This document shows positions 28,319 to 36,496 of a stretch of 64,000 nt of DNA, piece after piece. The first letter of the stretch is position 1. Every line of letters starts with the position of its first letter. The translations under genes and the position numbers were made by a program. The notes under the pieces are model-generated. The model was not told where the DNA came from. It saw only the letters and a list, made by a program, of their open reading frames with translations, and searched no databases. Source of the stretch: ELB16-189 sp018266435 (GTDB lineage Bacteria > Bacteroidota > Bacteroidia > Cytophagales > Cyclobacteriaceae); the NCBI GenBank assembly GCA_030123525.1, contig CP126125.1, positions 434,001 through 498,000 on the forward strand, in the 5' to 3' direction.

Positions 28319-29365
28319 ATGATTTACAATGCCCGTGTTTTAGCCTTGCTTTTAGCTCTCTCTATTGCCACCGTGACAGGGCTATTTCTTTCGTTAGTAG
28401 ATGGCGTTGGCCTGCGTGCACTGGTGGTGGCCTGCCTGATCAGTTTTTCGGTTTCTTATCTTACCATCTTTGTCGTGCTCGAGTTTTTGATTTTTCGTGG
28501 CGTGAACAAGATCAATAAAATGATGAGCAAGCTGATGAAGCGTGAATTAAAAACCGTGGCAAAAGAAAAACCAGATATGGCACTCAATCCGTTTAAAAAA
28601 CTCAACCAGGAAATCACTGCCTTTGCCCTGCTTCAACAAAAAGAAATTGAAGAACTAAAGAAGCTGGAGGCTTTTCGTAAAGAATTTGTGGCCGATGTAT
28701 CACATGAATTGAAGACTCCTATTTTTGCTGCGCAAGGATTTATTCACACCCTGCTGGACGGAGCCGTAAACGACAAGAATGTACGCGATAAGTTTTTGAA
28801 AAAGGCGGCCAAAAGTCTGGATGGCCTCGATTTACTGGTACACGACTTGCTCACTCTTTCACAAATTGAAACGGGTGACATTAAAATGAAATTCGATACC
28901 GTTAACATGGTGAAACTTTGCGAAGAAGTGGTGGATCAATTTGAAAAGAAAGCCGAGGTAAAAAAAATCAATTTGAAACTCAAACCTGCAAAACAATCAA
29001 AGATTTTAGTTTACGCTGACAACCAGCGTATCGGCCAGGTACTGACCAACCTTATATCCAACGCCATCAACTACACGCCCGAAGGCGGAGAAGTAACCAT
29101 CAGTTTTGAAATTGGCAAAAAAAGTGTAACCACATATGTGACCGACACAGGCGAAGGCATTCCACCGGATCACCTTCACCGCATCTTCGAACGGTTTTAC
29201 CGGGTTGATAAAAGCCGCAGCCGCGAAAAAGGGGGCACGGGTTTGGGGTTGGCCATAGTAAAACATATTTTAGAAGGCCATGGCACAAAAGCCGAAGTAA
29301 AAAGCCAGGTAGGCAAAGGCTCTGAGTTTAGTTTTAAAATTCAAAAATCAACAGAAGAAGATTGA
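28319..29365 (+). CDS. PhoR-like sensor histidine kinase
   Basis: 348 residues from ATG 28319 (MIYNARVLALLL). In-frame starts further upstream (28091) would extend into the pseudogene region and are unlikely. Two closely spaced membrane helices (about 6-27 and 33-58) leave almost no periplasmic sensor domain. The HisKA domain carries phospho-acceptor His129 (FVADVSHELKTPIF). The HATPase domain has the N box (NLISNAINYTPEGG), G1 box (DTGEGIPPDH), F box (IFERFYRVDKSRSR) and G2 box (GGTGLGLAIVKHI). It presumably phosphorylates the regulator at 26951-27661. The absence of a large sensor loop suggests it responds to a membrane or cytoplasmic signal. Confidence 0.92.
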   Translation: MIYNARVLALLLALSIATVTGLFLSLVDGVGLRALVVACLISFSVSYLTIFVVLEFLIFRGVNKINKMMSKLMKRELKTVAKEKPDMALNPFKKLNQEITAFALLQQKEIEELKKLEAFRKEFVADVSHELKTPIFAAQGFIHTLLDGAVNDKNVRDKFLKKAAKSLDGLDLLVHDLLTLSQIETGDIKMKFDTVNMVKLCEEVVDQFEKKAEVKKINLKLKPAKQSKILVYADNQRIGQVLTNLISNAINYTPEGGEVTISFEIGKKSVTTYVTDTGEGIPPDHLHRIFERFYRVDKSRSREKGGTGLGLAIVKHILEGHGTKAEVKSQVGKGSEFSFKIQKSTEED

Positions 29366-29369
29366 CCGT

Positions 29370-30089
29370 ATGACGCGTTCCAAACTTAGCTTGCCTAACC
29401 TCGTTCTTTTTCAAGACAATGACTTCATCCTCGTCAACAAACCTCCGTTCATTTCTACCCTGGAAGACCGGAATGACCCCTCAAATATTTTAGCCTTGGC
29501 CCGGCAAGTTGAACCCGACCCCCAAGTGTGCCACCGGCTAGACAAAGATACTTCTGGAGTGCTGGCCATCGCCCGAAACCCAGAGGCTTATCGGCATTTG
29601 AGTATGCAGTTTGAAAACCGTGAGGTGGTTAAAACCTACCATGCCATAGTGGATGGGGCGCATTTTTTTGAAAATAAGTTGGTGGATCGTGCCATTTTGA
29701 AACTTAACGATGGCACAGTTAAAATCGCACGCGAGGGAAAACCCGCTCAAACCTACTTTAATACAGAACAAGTCTTTAAAAATCATACATTAATTAAGTG
29801 TAACCCCATTACGGGGCGTATGCATCAAATCCGCATCCATTTAACCACACTCAATGCCCCCATTACAGGCGATGATATGTATGGCGGCAAACCTTTCATG
29901 GTTTCATCCGTCAAGCGCAATTTCCAATTAAAAAAATGGACCGAAGAGCAGCCCCTCATTAAACGGATGGCCTTACATGCTTTTTCCATCGAATTTGCAC
30001 TGATTAGTGGAAAAAAAATTAGGGTAGAAGCCCCTTATCCCAAGGATTTCAAAGCATTACTTAACCAACTGCAGACCCACGCACGGTAA
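29370..30089 (+). CDS. RluA-family RNA pseudouridine synthase
   Basis: 239 residues. Converts uridine to pseudouridine in rRNA or tRNA. The catalytic aspartate lies in HRLDKDTSGVLAIARN, the RluA-family signature. FENREVVKTYHAIVDG and GRMHQIRIHLT follow in the expected order. No S4 domain precedes the catalytic core, as in RluA and the TruC-like short members. Which uridine is modified cannot be decided. It begins 4 bases after the kinase stop, so the two may be co-transcribed. Confidence 0.92.
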   Translation: MTRSKLSLPNLVLFQDNDFILVNKPPFISTLEDRNDPSNILALARQVEPDPQVCHRLDKDTSGVLAIARNPEAYRHLSMQFENREVVKTYHAIVDGAHFFENKLVDRAILKLNDGTVKIAREGKPAQTYFNTEQVFKNHTLIKCNPITGRMHQIRIHLTTLNAPITGDDMYGGKPFMVSSVKRNFQLKKWTEEQPLIKRMALHAFSIEFALISGKKIRVEAPYPKDFKALLNQLQTHAR

Positions 30090-30103
30090 ATAATTGACTA
30101 CAC

Positions 30104-30134
30104 TTGCATAATCTGCTTTTTGAGCCTACTTTTG
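30104..30134 (+). promoter_or_regulatory. Promoter of the rplM-rpsI operon
   Basis: TTG at 30104-30106 and an exact TAnnTTTG box (TACTTTTG, 30127-30134) with a 20-base spacer. A leader of roughly 35 nt follows before the GTG start of rplM. Confidence 0.65.
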
Positions 30135-30176
30135 TGTCCCTTTTTAAAAAGGTTTCAATTTTAAACAGAAGAAAAA

Positions 30177-30620
30177 GTGGATCATTTAAGTTATAAGACA
30201 ACCTTCGCCAACAATGCCACAGCTGAAAAGGGCTGGGTGTTAGTTGACGCTAAAGATCAGGTATTAGGCCGCTTAGCTAGCCAGGTAGCCAAAGTACTTC
30301 GTGGCAAAAACAAGCCTACTTATACCCCTCTTACCGACATGGGCGATCATGTAATTGTGATTAATGCTGATAAAGTAAAAATGACCGGTAAAAAATGGAC
30401 TAACCGCAGGTTGTTTTTCTACTCTGGTTATCCGGGTGGCCAAAAACAATTAACTCCCAAACAGATCAGCGAGAAAAACCCGGCTCGTTTAGTAGAACTT
30501 TCTGTTCGCAGAATGTTGCCTAAAAATACCATGGGTCGTCAGTTGTTTCGCAGCTTGCACGTGTATGCAGGTGCTAACCACGAACATCAGGCTCAACAAC
30601 CTAAAGAAATCAAGTTTTAA
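30177..30620 (+). CDS. rplM: 50S ribosomal protein L13
   Basis: 147 residues, full length. GTG start (MDHLSYKTTFANNATAEKGW), which fits the Bacteroidota L13 N-terminus. Core segments VLGRLASQVAKVLRGKNKP, DHVIVINADKVKMTGKKW and LPKNTMGRQLFRSLHVYAG are typical. L13 is an early-assembly protein of the large subunit. It is followed after 3 bases by rpsI, the near-universal L13-S9 pair. Confidence 0.98.
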   Translation: MDHLSYKTTFANNATAEKGWVLVDAKDQVLGRLASQVAKVLRGKNKPTYTPLTDMGDHVIVINADKVKMTGKKWTNRRLFFYSGYPGGQKQLTPKQISEKNPARLVELSVRRMLPKNTMGRQLFRSLHVYAGANHEHQAQQPKEIKF

Positions 30621-30623
30621 TAC

Positions 30624-31010
30624 ATGGAAATCATCAATACCATCGGCAGAAGAAAGACCTCGGTAGCACGGGTTTATGTAAAACCCGGAAAAGGTCAAAT
30701 CGTAGTAAACGAAAGAGAACTGAAAGATTACTTTCCTTCTGAAATTCTTCAAACTACTGTAAAGCAAGCGTTGGCTCTGACAAAAGCAGAAGCCAACTAT
30801 GACGTAAATGTAAATGTAGAGGGTGGCGGCTCAAAAGGCCAAGCCGAAGCCATTCGCCTAGGTATTGCACGTGCATTGGTTACCATTAATACCGAAAACA
30901 GACCTGCCTTAAAAAAAGAAGGCCTCCTGACCCGCGACTCAAGAATGGTTGAGCGCAAAAAGCCAGGCAGAAGAAAAGCAAGAAGAAGATTCCAGTTCAG
31001 CAAGCGTTAA
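30624..31010 (+). CDS. rpsI: 30S ribosomal protein S9
   Basis: 128 residues, full length. Starts MEIINTIGRRKTSVARVYV and ends with the basic tail KKPGRRKARRRFQFSKR that reaches the ribosomal P site. Co-transcribed with rplM; rpsB follows after 10 bases. Confidence 0.98.
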   Translation: MEIINTIGRRKTSVARVYVKPGKGQIVVNERELKDYFPSEILQTTVKQALALTKAEANYDVNVNVEGGGSKGQAEAIRLGIARALVTINTENRPALKKEGLLTRDSRMVERKKPGRRKARRRFQFSKR

Positions 31011-31020
31011 TCGAATACAC

Positions 31021-31791
31021 ATGGCAGAGCAATTGACCGTACAAAATTTAATGGATGCAGGTGTGCACTTTGGCCACCTTACCCGCAAATGGAACCCCCG
31101 GATGGCCGAGTACATTTATATGGAAAACAACGGCATCCATTTGATTGATTTGAACAAGACCATGAAGTGTCTTGACGAAGCCGTTTATTCAATAAAAAAC
31201 ATCGTTCGTTCAGGTCGCAAAATCATGTTCGTGGCTACTAAAAAACAAGCCAAGGACATTGTAGAACAAGAGGCTACTCGTTTGAACATGCCCTACGTTA
31301 CTGAGCGTTGGCTCGGTGGTATGCTCACCAACTTTGCCACCATACGCAAGTCATTGAAGAAACTCTCGCAGATTGAAAAAATGATGAAGGACGAGTCGTT
31401 CGAAAACATCACCAAAAAAGAAAAATTGATGCTTTCGCGCGAAAAAGCCAAACTGCAAAAACAGTTAGGTGGTATTTCTGACCTTAACCGTTTGCCGGCT
31501 GCTTTGTTTGTCATTGATGTAAAACGCGAGCACATAGCTGTAGCCGAAGCACAGAAACTGAATATTCCGGTGTTTGCCATGGTAGACACCAACTCTGATC
31601 CTTCTGATATCGACTTCCCCATACCGGCCAATGACGATGCCTTTAAGTCCATCTCCATGATTACCGGTTATATCGGCAAAAACATTGAAGAAGCTTTGAT
31701 GGAACGCAAAAAAGATAAAGAAGAAGCCGGCCAGAAAAAGGAAGAAGAAGAGAAACGGAAAATTGACGAAGAAGTAGAAGAAACAAGATAA
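31021..31791 (+). CDS. rpsB: 30S ribosomal protein S2
   Basis: 256 residues from ATG 31021 (MAEQLTVQNLMDAGVHFGH). The frame is open 24 codons upstream inside rpsI, but that start is spurious. Core motifs WNPRMAEYIYMENNGIHLID, ERWLGGMLTNF and FAMVDTNSDPSDIDFPIPAN are present. The C-terminus carries a lysine/glutamate-rich tail of about 30 residues (KKDKEEAGQKKEEEEKRK). Part of an rplM-rpsI-rpsB-(tsf) cluster. Confidence 0.98.
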   Translation: MAEQLTVQNLMDAGVHFGHLTRKWNPRMAEYIYMENNGIHLIDLNKTMKCLDEAVYSIKNIVRSGRKIMFVATKKQAKDIVEQEATRLNMPYVTERWLGGMLTNFATIRKSLKKLSQIEKMMKDESFENITKKEKLMLSREKAKLQKQLGGISDLNRLPAALFVIDVKREHIAVAEAQKLNIPVFAMVDTNSDPSDIDFPIPANDDAFKSISMITGYIGKNIEEALMERKKDKEEAGQKKEEEEKRKIDEEVEETR

Positions 31792-31807
31792 TTGTTTACC
31801 TAATAAT

Positions 31808-31874
31808 AGCCGATTAGCCGATGTTCGGCCTCGGCCAAAAAACATCGGCTCAATTAAGCCGATGTTTTTTTTTA
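31808..31874 (+). terminator. Terminator with alternative hairpins between rpsB and tsf
   Basis: AACATCGGCT (31841-31850) pairs with AGCCGATGTT (31857-31866) across a six-base loop, followed by a T run to about 31873: a strong intrinsic terminator. An identical copy of the second arm, AGCCGATGTT, lies upstream at 31816-31825 and can pair with the same central arm instead, which would destroy the terminator. A third, partial copy (AGCCGATT) is at 31808-31815. This is the geometry of an attenuator. Confidence 0.8.
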
Positions 31875-31905
31875 AATACATTAACTAGTAAATTTTTAAA
31901 ATAAT

Positions 31906-32733
31906 ATGATTACTGCACAAGATGTAAATAAGCTCCGCACCATGACCGGTGCCGGTATGATGGATTGCAAAAAAGCTTTAACTGAATCCAACGGTGACTT
32001 CGAAAAAGCCATTGAAATTTTAAGAAAGAAAGGCCAAAAAGTTTCAGCAAGCCGCTCTGATAAAGATGCCAAAGAAGGATCGGTGTTTATCAAAATAGCT
32101 GATGATAAAAAGGAAGGTGTGTTAATTGCCTTGAATTGCGAAACCGACTTTGTGGCAAAAAATGAAGAATTTCAAAGCCTGGGTAAGCTGATCGCAGAAA
32201 CAGCCTTCACTAAAAAACCGGCCAGTAAAGAAGCCTTGTTAAATGAAAAAGCAGGTAATCTCACCATTGCAGAGAAGATCAGCGAGTTGGTTGGAAAAAT
32301 CGGAGAAAAATTAGAAGTTTCATCATTCATCCACATGACCGGAGAGGCCATTGTGCCTTACATCCATGCCGGAAGCAAACTGGGCGTACTGGTTTCATTA
32401 AAGGGCGTAAACGGAAAAGATGTAACCGAAGCCGGAAAAGATGTAGGCATGCAGATTGCCGCCATGAACCCGGTAGCCGTTGACGAAACTGCGGTTGATA
32501 AGACGGTGATTGAAAAAGAACTGGAAATTGCCAAAGCACAAATTATAGCAGAAGGCAAACCGGCTAACATGGTAGAAAAAATTGCCCAAGGAAAACTCCA
32601 AAAGTTTTTCAAAGACAATACATTAGTACATCAGGCTTTTGTTAAAGATAACTCAAAAACAGTTGCCCAATACCTTGATAGCTTTTCAAAAGGACTGGCC
32701 GTTGCAGAGTTTAAACGAGTAAGCATCGGATAA
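31906..32733 (+). CDS. tsf: Translation elongation factor Ts
   Basis: 275 residues. Exchanges GDP for GTP on EF-Tu. The UBA-like N-terminus (DVNKLRTMTGAGMMDCKKAL) is followed by the conserved NCETDFVAKNEEF motif that contacts EF-Tu, then the coiled-coil and dimerisation regions (GKLQKFFKDNTLVHQAFV). It follows rpsB, as in most bacteria, but behind a terminator, so the supply of EF-Ts relative to S2 may be set there. A terminator follows the stop. Confidence 0.98.
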   Translation: MITAQDVNKLRTMTGAGMMDCKKALTESNGDFEKAIEILRKKGQKVSASRSDKDAKEGSVFIKIADDKKEGVLIALNCETDFVAKNEEFQSLGKLIAETAFTKKPASKEALLNEKAGNLTIAEKISELVGKIGEKLEVSSFIHMTGEAIVPYIHAGSKLGVLVSLKGVNGKDVTEAGKDVGMQIAAMNPVAVDETAVDKTVIEKELEIAKAQIIAEGKPANMVEKIAQGKLQKFFKDNTLVHQAFVKDNSKTVAQYLDSFSKGLAVAEFKRVSIG

Positions 32734-32749
32734 ATGTCAACCTCTCGTT

Positions 32750-32790
32750 AAAAAAAAAATGGTGTGGCTTACAGCTACACCATTTTTTTT
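32750..32790 (+). terminator. Rho-independent terminator after tsf
   Basis: The stem AATGGTGT-GC / GC-ACACCATT (loop TTACA, one interior mismatch) is flanked by an A run before it and eight T after it. The A/T flanks extend the stem and allow function in both directions. Confidence 0.85.
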
Positions 32791-32918
32791 GATAAAAATA
32801 TAACCATAGTATGAACAGGATTAAGTCACAATTAAAATAAAATAAAAATAAAATTTCATTACCTGAATTTTAAACTTGGTCTGTTGCAATACGTACATTC
32901 GTAGCAAACAAAAACACT

Positions 32919-33104
32919 ATGAAAACATTTGCAAGATTTTTATCGATCGTATTGATCTGCTGCCTGGCCGGATCAGTAGTTGTTGCCCAAGCTGCTCCTC
33001 AAAAAGAAAAAGAAAAGAAAGAGGAGAAGAAAAAAGAAAAAAAAGAGAAAAAAGAGGAAAAGAAAGCAGAGAAGAAAGAAGAAAAACCCAAGAAAAAAGA
33101 CTAA
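32919..33104 (+). CDS. Tiny exported lysine/glutamate-rich protein
   Basis: 61 residues. A clear signal peptide (residues 1-26, MKTFARFLSIVLICCLAGS through VVAQA) is followed by a mature part made almost only of Lys and Glu (EKEKKEEKKKEKKEKKEEKK...). It forms its own unit between the tsf terminator and another strong terminator at 33114-33143. A TACATTCG sequence 30 bases upstream is a one-mismatch -7 box. The mature region would be a highly charged helix or disordered chain in the periplasm. No function is known to me. The low-complexity coding lowers certainty, but a signal peptide plus dedicated terminator support a real gene. Confidence 0.6.
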   Translation: MKTFARFLSIVLICCLAGSVVVAQAAPQKEKEKKEEKKKEKKEKKEEKKAEKKEEKPKKKD

Positions 33105-33113
33105 TCCGGTCGT

Positions 33114-33143
33114 AAAAAAAACCGCTTCAAAAGCGGTTTTTTT
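33114..33143 (+). terminator. Rho-independent terminator after the Lys/Glu-rich peptide gene
   Basis: The stem AAAACCGCTT / AAGCGGTTTT with a short CAA-type loop is preceded by A and followed by seven T. A near-perfect intrinsic terminator 10 bases after the stop codon. Confidence 0.9.
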
Positions 33144-33272
33144 GTATCTATCAAAAAGTACGTCCTTCTAAAATATTATTATCTTGCAACCGTTTTCGGT
33201 CAGGAAATGACGAGATAACAACTCCCAATTGATCTTCGCATAACAATCAAAAAAATCTAATTTCATAACAAG

Positions 33273-34547
33273 ATGGCATACATAGAACCTGCACCTCTGG
33301 TAACAAAAGAAAATCCATTTGAGGCAATGATGTCCCGTTTCCAAACAGCATCTCAGATTTTAGGTTTGGAAGAAGAAGTGTACAATGTTTTAAAGAATCC
33401 GGCCAAGCAAGTGATCGTATCTCTTCCGGTAACCATGGATGATGGTAGCATAAAGGTATTTGAAGGATACCGGGTTATTCACTCCACTATATTAGGCCCG
33501 TCAAAAGGCGGAATTCGCTTTGATCCTCATGTAAACATAGATGAGGTAAAGGCGCTGGCTGCCTGGATGACTTGGAAATGCGCAGTAGTAGATATCCCTT
33601 ACGGTGGAGCTAAAGGTGGCGTTACTTGCAACCCCCGCGAAATGTCTGCCGGAGAAATTGAGCGATTGATGAGAGCCTACACACAGGCCATGATGGATGT
33701 GTTTGGACCTGACCTTGACATACCTGCACCCGATATGGGTACCGGCCCAAGAGAAATGGCCTGGTTAATGGATCAATACTCGCGAAACAAAGGAATGACT
33801 GTTTCTGCCGTAGTTACTGGCAAACCTATTGTGATGGGAGGATCTTTGGGTAGAACCGAAGCCACCGGGCGCGGAGTAATGGTTTCGGCCTTGGCTGCCA
33901 TGGAAAAATTGAAAATCAATCCTTACAAAGCTACTTGTGCAGTACAAGGTTTTGGAAACGTAGGTTCGTGGGCAGCCCGTCTGTTGCACGAACGTGGGTT
34001 AAAAGTTCAAGCCATAAGCGATTTGGGTGGGGCGTATTTCAATGAAAATGGAATTGACATTGAAGCAGCCGTAAAATACCGCGATAACAATAAAGGATCA
34101 TTGGATGGTTTCTCACAAGCCGAAAAAATCGGTAGCGGTGATATTCTTACCCTGCCCGTAGATGTGCTGGTTCCGGCAGCCACCGAAGATGTAATCACAG
34201 CCGGAAATGCCAGTAAAATTCAGGCTAAACTGATTGTAGAGGGTGCCAATGGCCCCACATCATCTAAAGCAGATTCTGCCATCTATGAAAAAGGCATCAG
34301 CGTAGTACCTGATATTTTGGCCAATGCAGGTGGAGTAACTGTTTCTTATTTTGAGTGGGTGCAAAACCGCCTGGGGTATAAATGGACTGCCGAGCGCGTA
34401 AACCGCAGGAGCGACCGCATTATGAAAGATGCCTTCGGCACGGTTTATAAAACGGCAACAGAATACAAGGTTTCGCTGCGCATTGCTGCCTACATGGTGG
34501 CTATTGATAAGGTGGCAAAAACCTACAAATTCAGAGGTGGATACTAA
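33273..34547 (+). CDS. gdhA: Glutamate dehydrogenase (Glu/Leu/Phe/Val family)
   Basis: 424 residues. Interconverts glutamate and 2-oxoglutarate plus ammonia. The N-terminal domain has the substrate-site segment GPSKGGIRFDPHVNIDEVKA and the catalytic lysine region PYGGAKGGV. The Rossmann domain has VQGFGNVGSWAARLL, and ANAGGVTVSYFEWVQN is the conserved C-terminal block. The length fits the short hexameric GDHs. NAD versus NADP use is not decided from sequence. It stands alone, with psd starting 69 bases after it. Confidence 0.95.
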   Translation: MAYIEPAPLVTKENPFEAMMSRFQTASQILGLEEEVYNVLKNPAKQVIVSLPVTMDDGSIKVFEGYRVIHSTILGPSKGGIRFDPHVNIDEVKALAAWMTWKCAVVDIPYGGAKGGVTCNPREMSAGEIERLMRAYTQAMMDVFGPDLDIPAPDMGTGPREMAWLMDQYSRNKGMTVSAVVTGKPIVMGGSLGRTEATGRGVMVSALAAMEKLKINPYKATCAVQGFGNVGSWAARLLHERGLKVQAISDLGGAYFNENGIDIEAAVKYRDNNKGSLDGFSQAEKIGSGDILTLPVDVLVPAATEDVITAGNASKIQAKLIVEGANGPTSSKADSAIYEKGISVVPDILANAGGVTVSYFEWVQNRLGYKWTAERVNRRSDRIMKDAFGTVYKTATEYKVSLRIAAYMVAIDKVAKTYKFRGGY

Positions 34548-34616
34548 AAACTCAATGTTCAGGATTTAACATTCAAGATTTAACCTTAATGACTAATTTT
34601 GAATTTTAATTTTTGA

Positions 34617-35276
34617 ATGATGACAATCCATAAAGAAGGCCGCACGTTATTATTTATTTTATTGATCGTTTTGGTTGGACTCATTTGGGCGGCCGATTAT
34701 TTTTTTGCCGGATCCATTATCAGAATTGTAATCATTGCTACAGGAATAATTTTTTATTTAATATTCCTTCAGTTTTTCAGAAGCCCCGTCTTTACAATTC
34801 CTGTTCATAAAAAACAGGTTCTTGCCCCGGCCGATGGCAAAGTAGTAGTTATTGAAGAAACCGAAGAACCTGAATACCTGAAATCCAGGCGTAAGCAGGT
34901 TTCCATTTTTATGTCTCCTGTAAATGTGCACGTAAACCGGATGCCTGTAGCCGGAATGATTACTTATTGCCAATATCATCCGGGAAAATACCTGGTGGCC
35001 TGGCACCCTAAATCAAGTACTGAAAACGAACGCACAACCATTGTTGCTAAAATGGAAAACGGAACAGAGATTCTCTTCCGTCAGATTGCTGGCGCGTTAG
35101 CTCGGAGAATAAAATGGTACGTAAAAGAAGGCCAACCCATGCAGCAGGGTGAAGAATTTGGATTCATCAAGTTTGGTTCACGGGTGGATATTTTTCTTCC
35201 GGTTGATGCCACCGTGTTGGTAAAAATCGGAGACATAACCAAGGGCGGCCGAACACCTATTGCCGAGCTCGCTTAG
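34617..35276 (+). CDS. psd: Phosphatidylserine decarboxylase, short (type II-like) form
   Basis: 219 residues. Converts phosphatidylserine to phosphatidylethanolamine at the inner membrane. Two hydrophobic N-terminal helices (about 8-25 and 30-50) are followed by VLAPADGKVVVIEE and FMSPVNVHVNRMPVAG. The self-cleavage site is FGSRVDIFLP, where Ser of the GS becomes the pyruvoyl cofactor. The compact length is typical of the archaetidylserine-decarboxylase-like group in Bacteroidota. Two adjacent ATG codons (34617, 34620) are both possible starts. The last 20 bases overlap the convergent gene at 35257. Confidence 0.94.
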   Translation: MMTIHKEGRTLLFILLIVLVGLIWAADYFFAGSIIRIVIIATGIIFYLIFLQFFRSPVFTIPVHKKQVLAPADGKVVVIEETEEPEYLKSRRKQVSIFMSPVNVHVNRMPVAGMITYCQYHPGKYLVAWHPKSSTENERTTIVAKMENGTEILFRQIAGALARRIKWYVKEGQPMQQGEEFGFIKFGSRVDIFLPVDATVLVKIGDITKGGRTPIAELA

Positions 35277-36453
35277 TTTCAGGTGGAAGAACTATTTTTT
35301 CTGTTCTGAAAATAAGTTCATACAGCATCCCCAGGTAAATTGCAATTGGTGCAATGGCCTTCACTGAAAACACATCGAAATAATTATCCTGAATAAAATT
35401 AGGAAATAGATCAGTAGTGGATAGTGATGTGAAGATCAGCGCAAAGGCAGCTAATATTCTTTTCGGCTTTTCCGGCAGAGATGAGACCCAGTACCACAAT
35501 CCAATTCCTGTTATGGCTATTATAAAAGTGGGCGATTCGGCCTTATGATTGAAGGCAATCATCCAGACCAAAATCGTGGAAAAGACAATCAGGCGATAAT
35601 TTAAAAAAGCAAATTGCTTTATACGGATGAAGGGAACCGCAAACAGCAAAAGGCCTAAAAGCAATACAGCATTTTTTGAAACATCAACCTTAAACCAGGC
35701 TCTAATGGCACCCGTCAGAGAAAGCGAGTTGGGAACATAGTCACTTTGCAAAAGCCGCCACCAACTGTGATAGCAGCTAATCAGTGAGTGAAATTCAATT
35801 AAACACAAAGGCAGCAACGCCAACATGATGATGATTCCAATAGAATACCCGACCATTCTCCAACGCTGCGGATACATCAGGCAAAGTGCAAAAGCAAAAA
35901 TTCCAAACAACTTGATAAACACCGTTAAGGAGATGCAAACGCAAGCCAAAAAAAATCTTTTTTCCTCCATTAATGCAAATGCAAAAACAAGAAGTCCGGC
36001 TATCAGCGCATTGCTCTGAGCATTTTGTAAACTGGTTAGCATCTCGACAAGGGCGAATAGAAGCACCCCATTTTTTTGCTGAATCGTAAGCGGCAACATG
36101 CGCACTCCAAAAAAAAGGGCAAACGCATTTAATACGTTCCATAATAAAAGCCCCAACCCATCTGGCAAGTAGGCAAAGAACGAGAAAAGCAAGGCAAACG
36201 TGGGGCTGTATTTATATAGGTCGTATTGCTCAGCCGTATATGGCGCATACAAATCAGCGGCTTGCTTTAAATGAAAAAACGACTGTTTGAAAATAATATA
36301 ATTATTGTAGTGGGTATAGGCCGGCAATTGATCATTGAGCTTCTTTTCGCCACCAAAATATTGCTGTATCGAAGCAATAAGGGCTGCCAAAAAATAAATA
36401 ATCAGCAGGGTGTGCCTGCCCTCAAGAAAAAAATCTTTGATCTTTTTATTCAT
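35257..36453 (-). CDS. GT87-like (DUF2029) polytopic membrane glycosyltransferase
   Basis: 398 residues with about ten membrane helices. The first loop has the family pattern HYNNYIIFKQSFFHLKQAADLYAPY plus DLYKYSPTFALLF, as in DUF2029/GT87 polyprenol-phosphate-mannose-dependent mannosyltransferases. It is divergent, by about 40 bases, from a polyprenol-phosphate mannose synthase, which would make the lipid-linked donor such enzymes use. The acceptor is unknown. The 3' end overlaps psd by 20 bases. The family call is fairly sure; the sugar is inferred from the neighbour. Confidence 0.8.
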   Translation of the reverse strand: MNKKIKDFFLEGRHTLLIIYFLAALIASIQQYFGGEKKLNDQLPAYTHYNNYIIFKQSFFHLKQAADLYAPYTAEQYDLYKYSPTFALLFSFFAYLPDGLGLLLWNVLNAFALFFGVRMLPLTIQQKNGVLLFALVEMLTSLQNAQSNALIAGLLVFAFALMEEKRFFLACVCISLTVFIKLFGIFAFALCLMYPQRWRMVGYSIGIIIMLALLPLCLIEFHSLISCYHSWWRLLQSDYVPNSLSLTGAIRAWFKVDVSKNAVLLLGLLLFAVPFIRIKQFAFLNYRLIVFSTILVWMIAFNHKAESPTFIIAITGIGLWYWVSSLPEKPKRILAAFALIFTSLSTTDLFPNFIQDNYFDVFSVKAIAPIAIYLGMLYELIFRTEKIVLPPETKRARQ

Positions 36454-36496
36454 CGTTGTGCCACAAAAATGATATTTTTAAGAATTAAAATCTACT

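Noticed and set aside
30949..31020. N-terminal extension of rpsB starting inside rpsI
   Set aside because: S2 proteins begin at MAEQLTVQNL-like sequence. The extension is the overlap frame of the S9 basic tail and is not conserved-looking.
32980..33171. Alternative frames across the Lys/Glu-rich coding stretch (e.g. an Arg/Lys-rich peptide)
   Set aside because: A-rich low-complexity DNA is open in several frames. Only the 32919 frame has a signal peptide and a stop just before the terminator.
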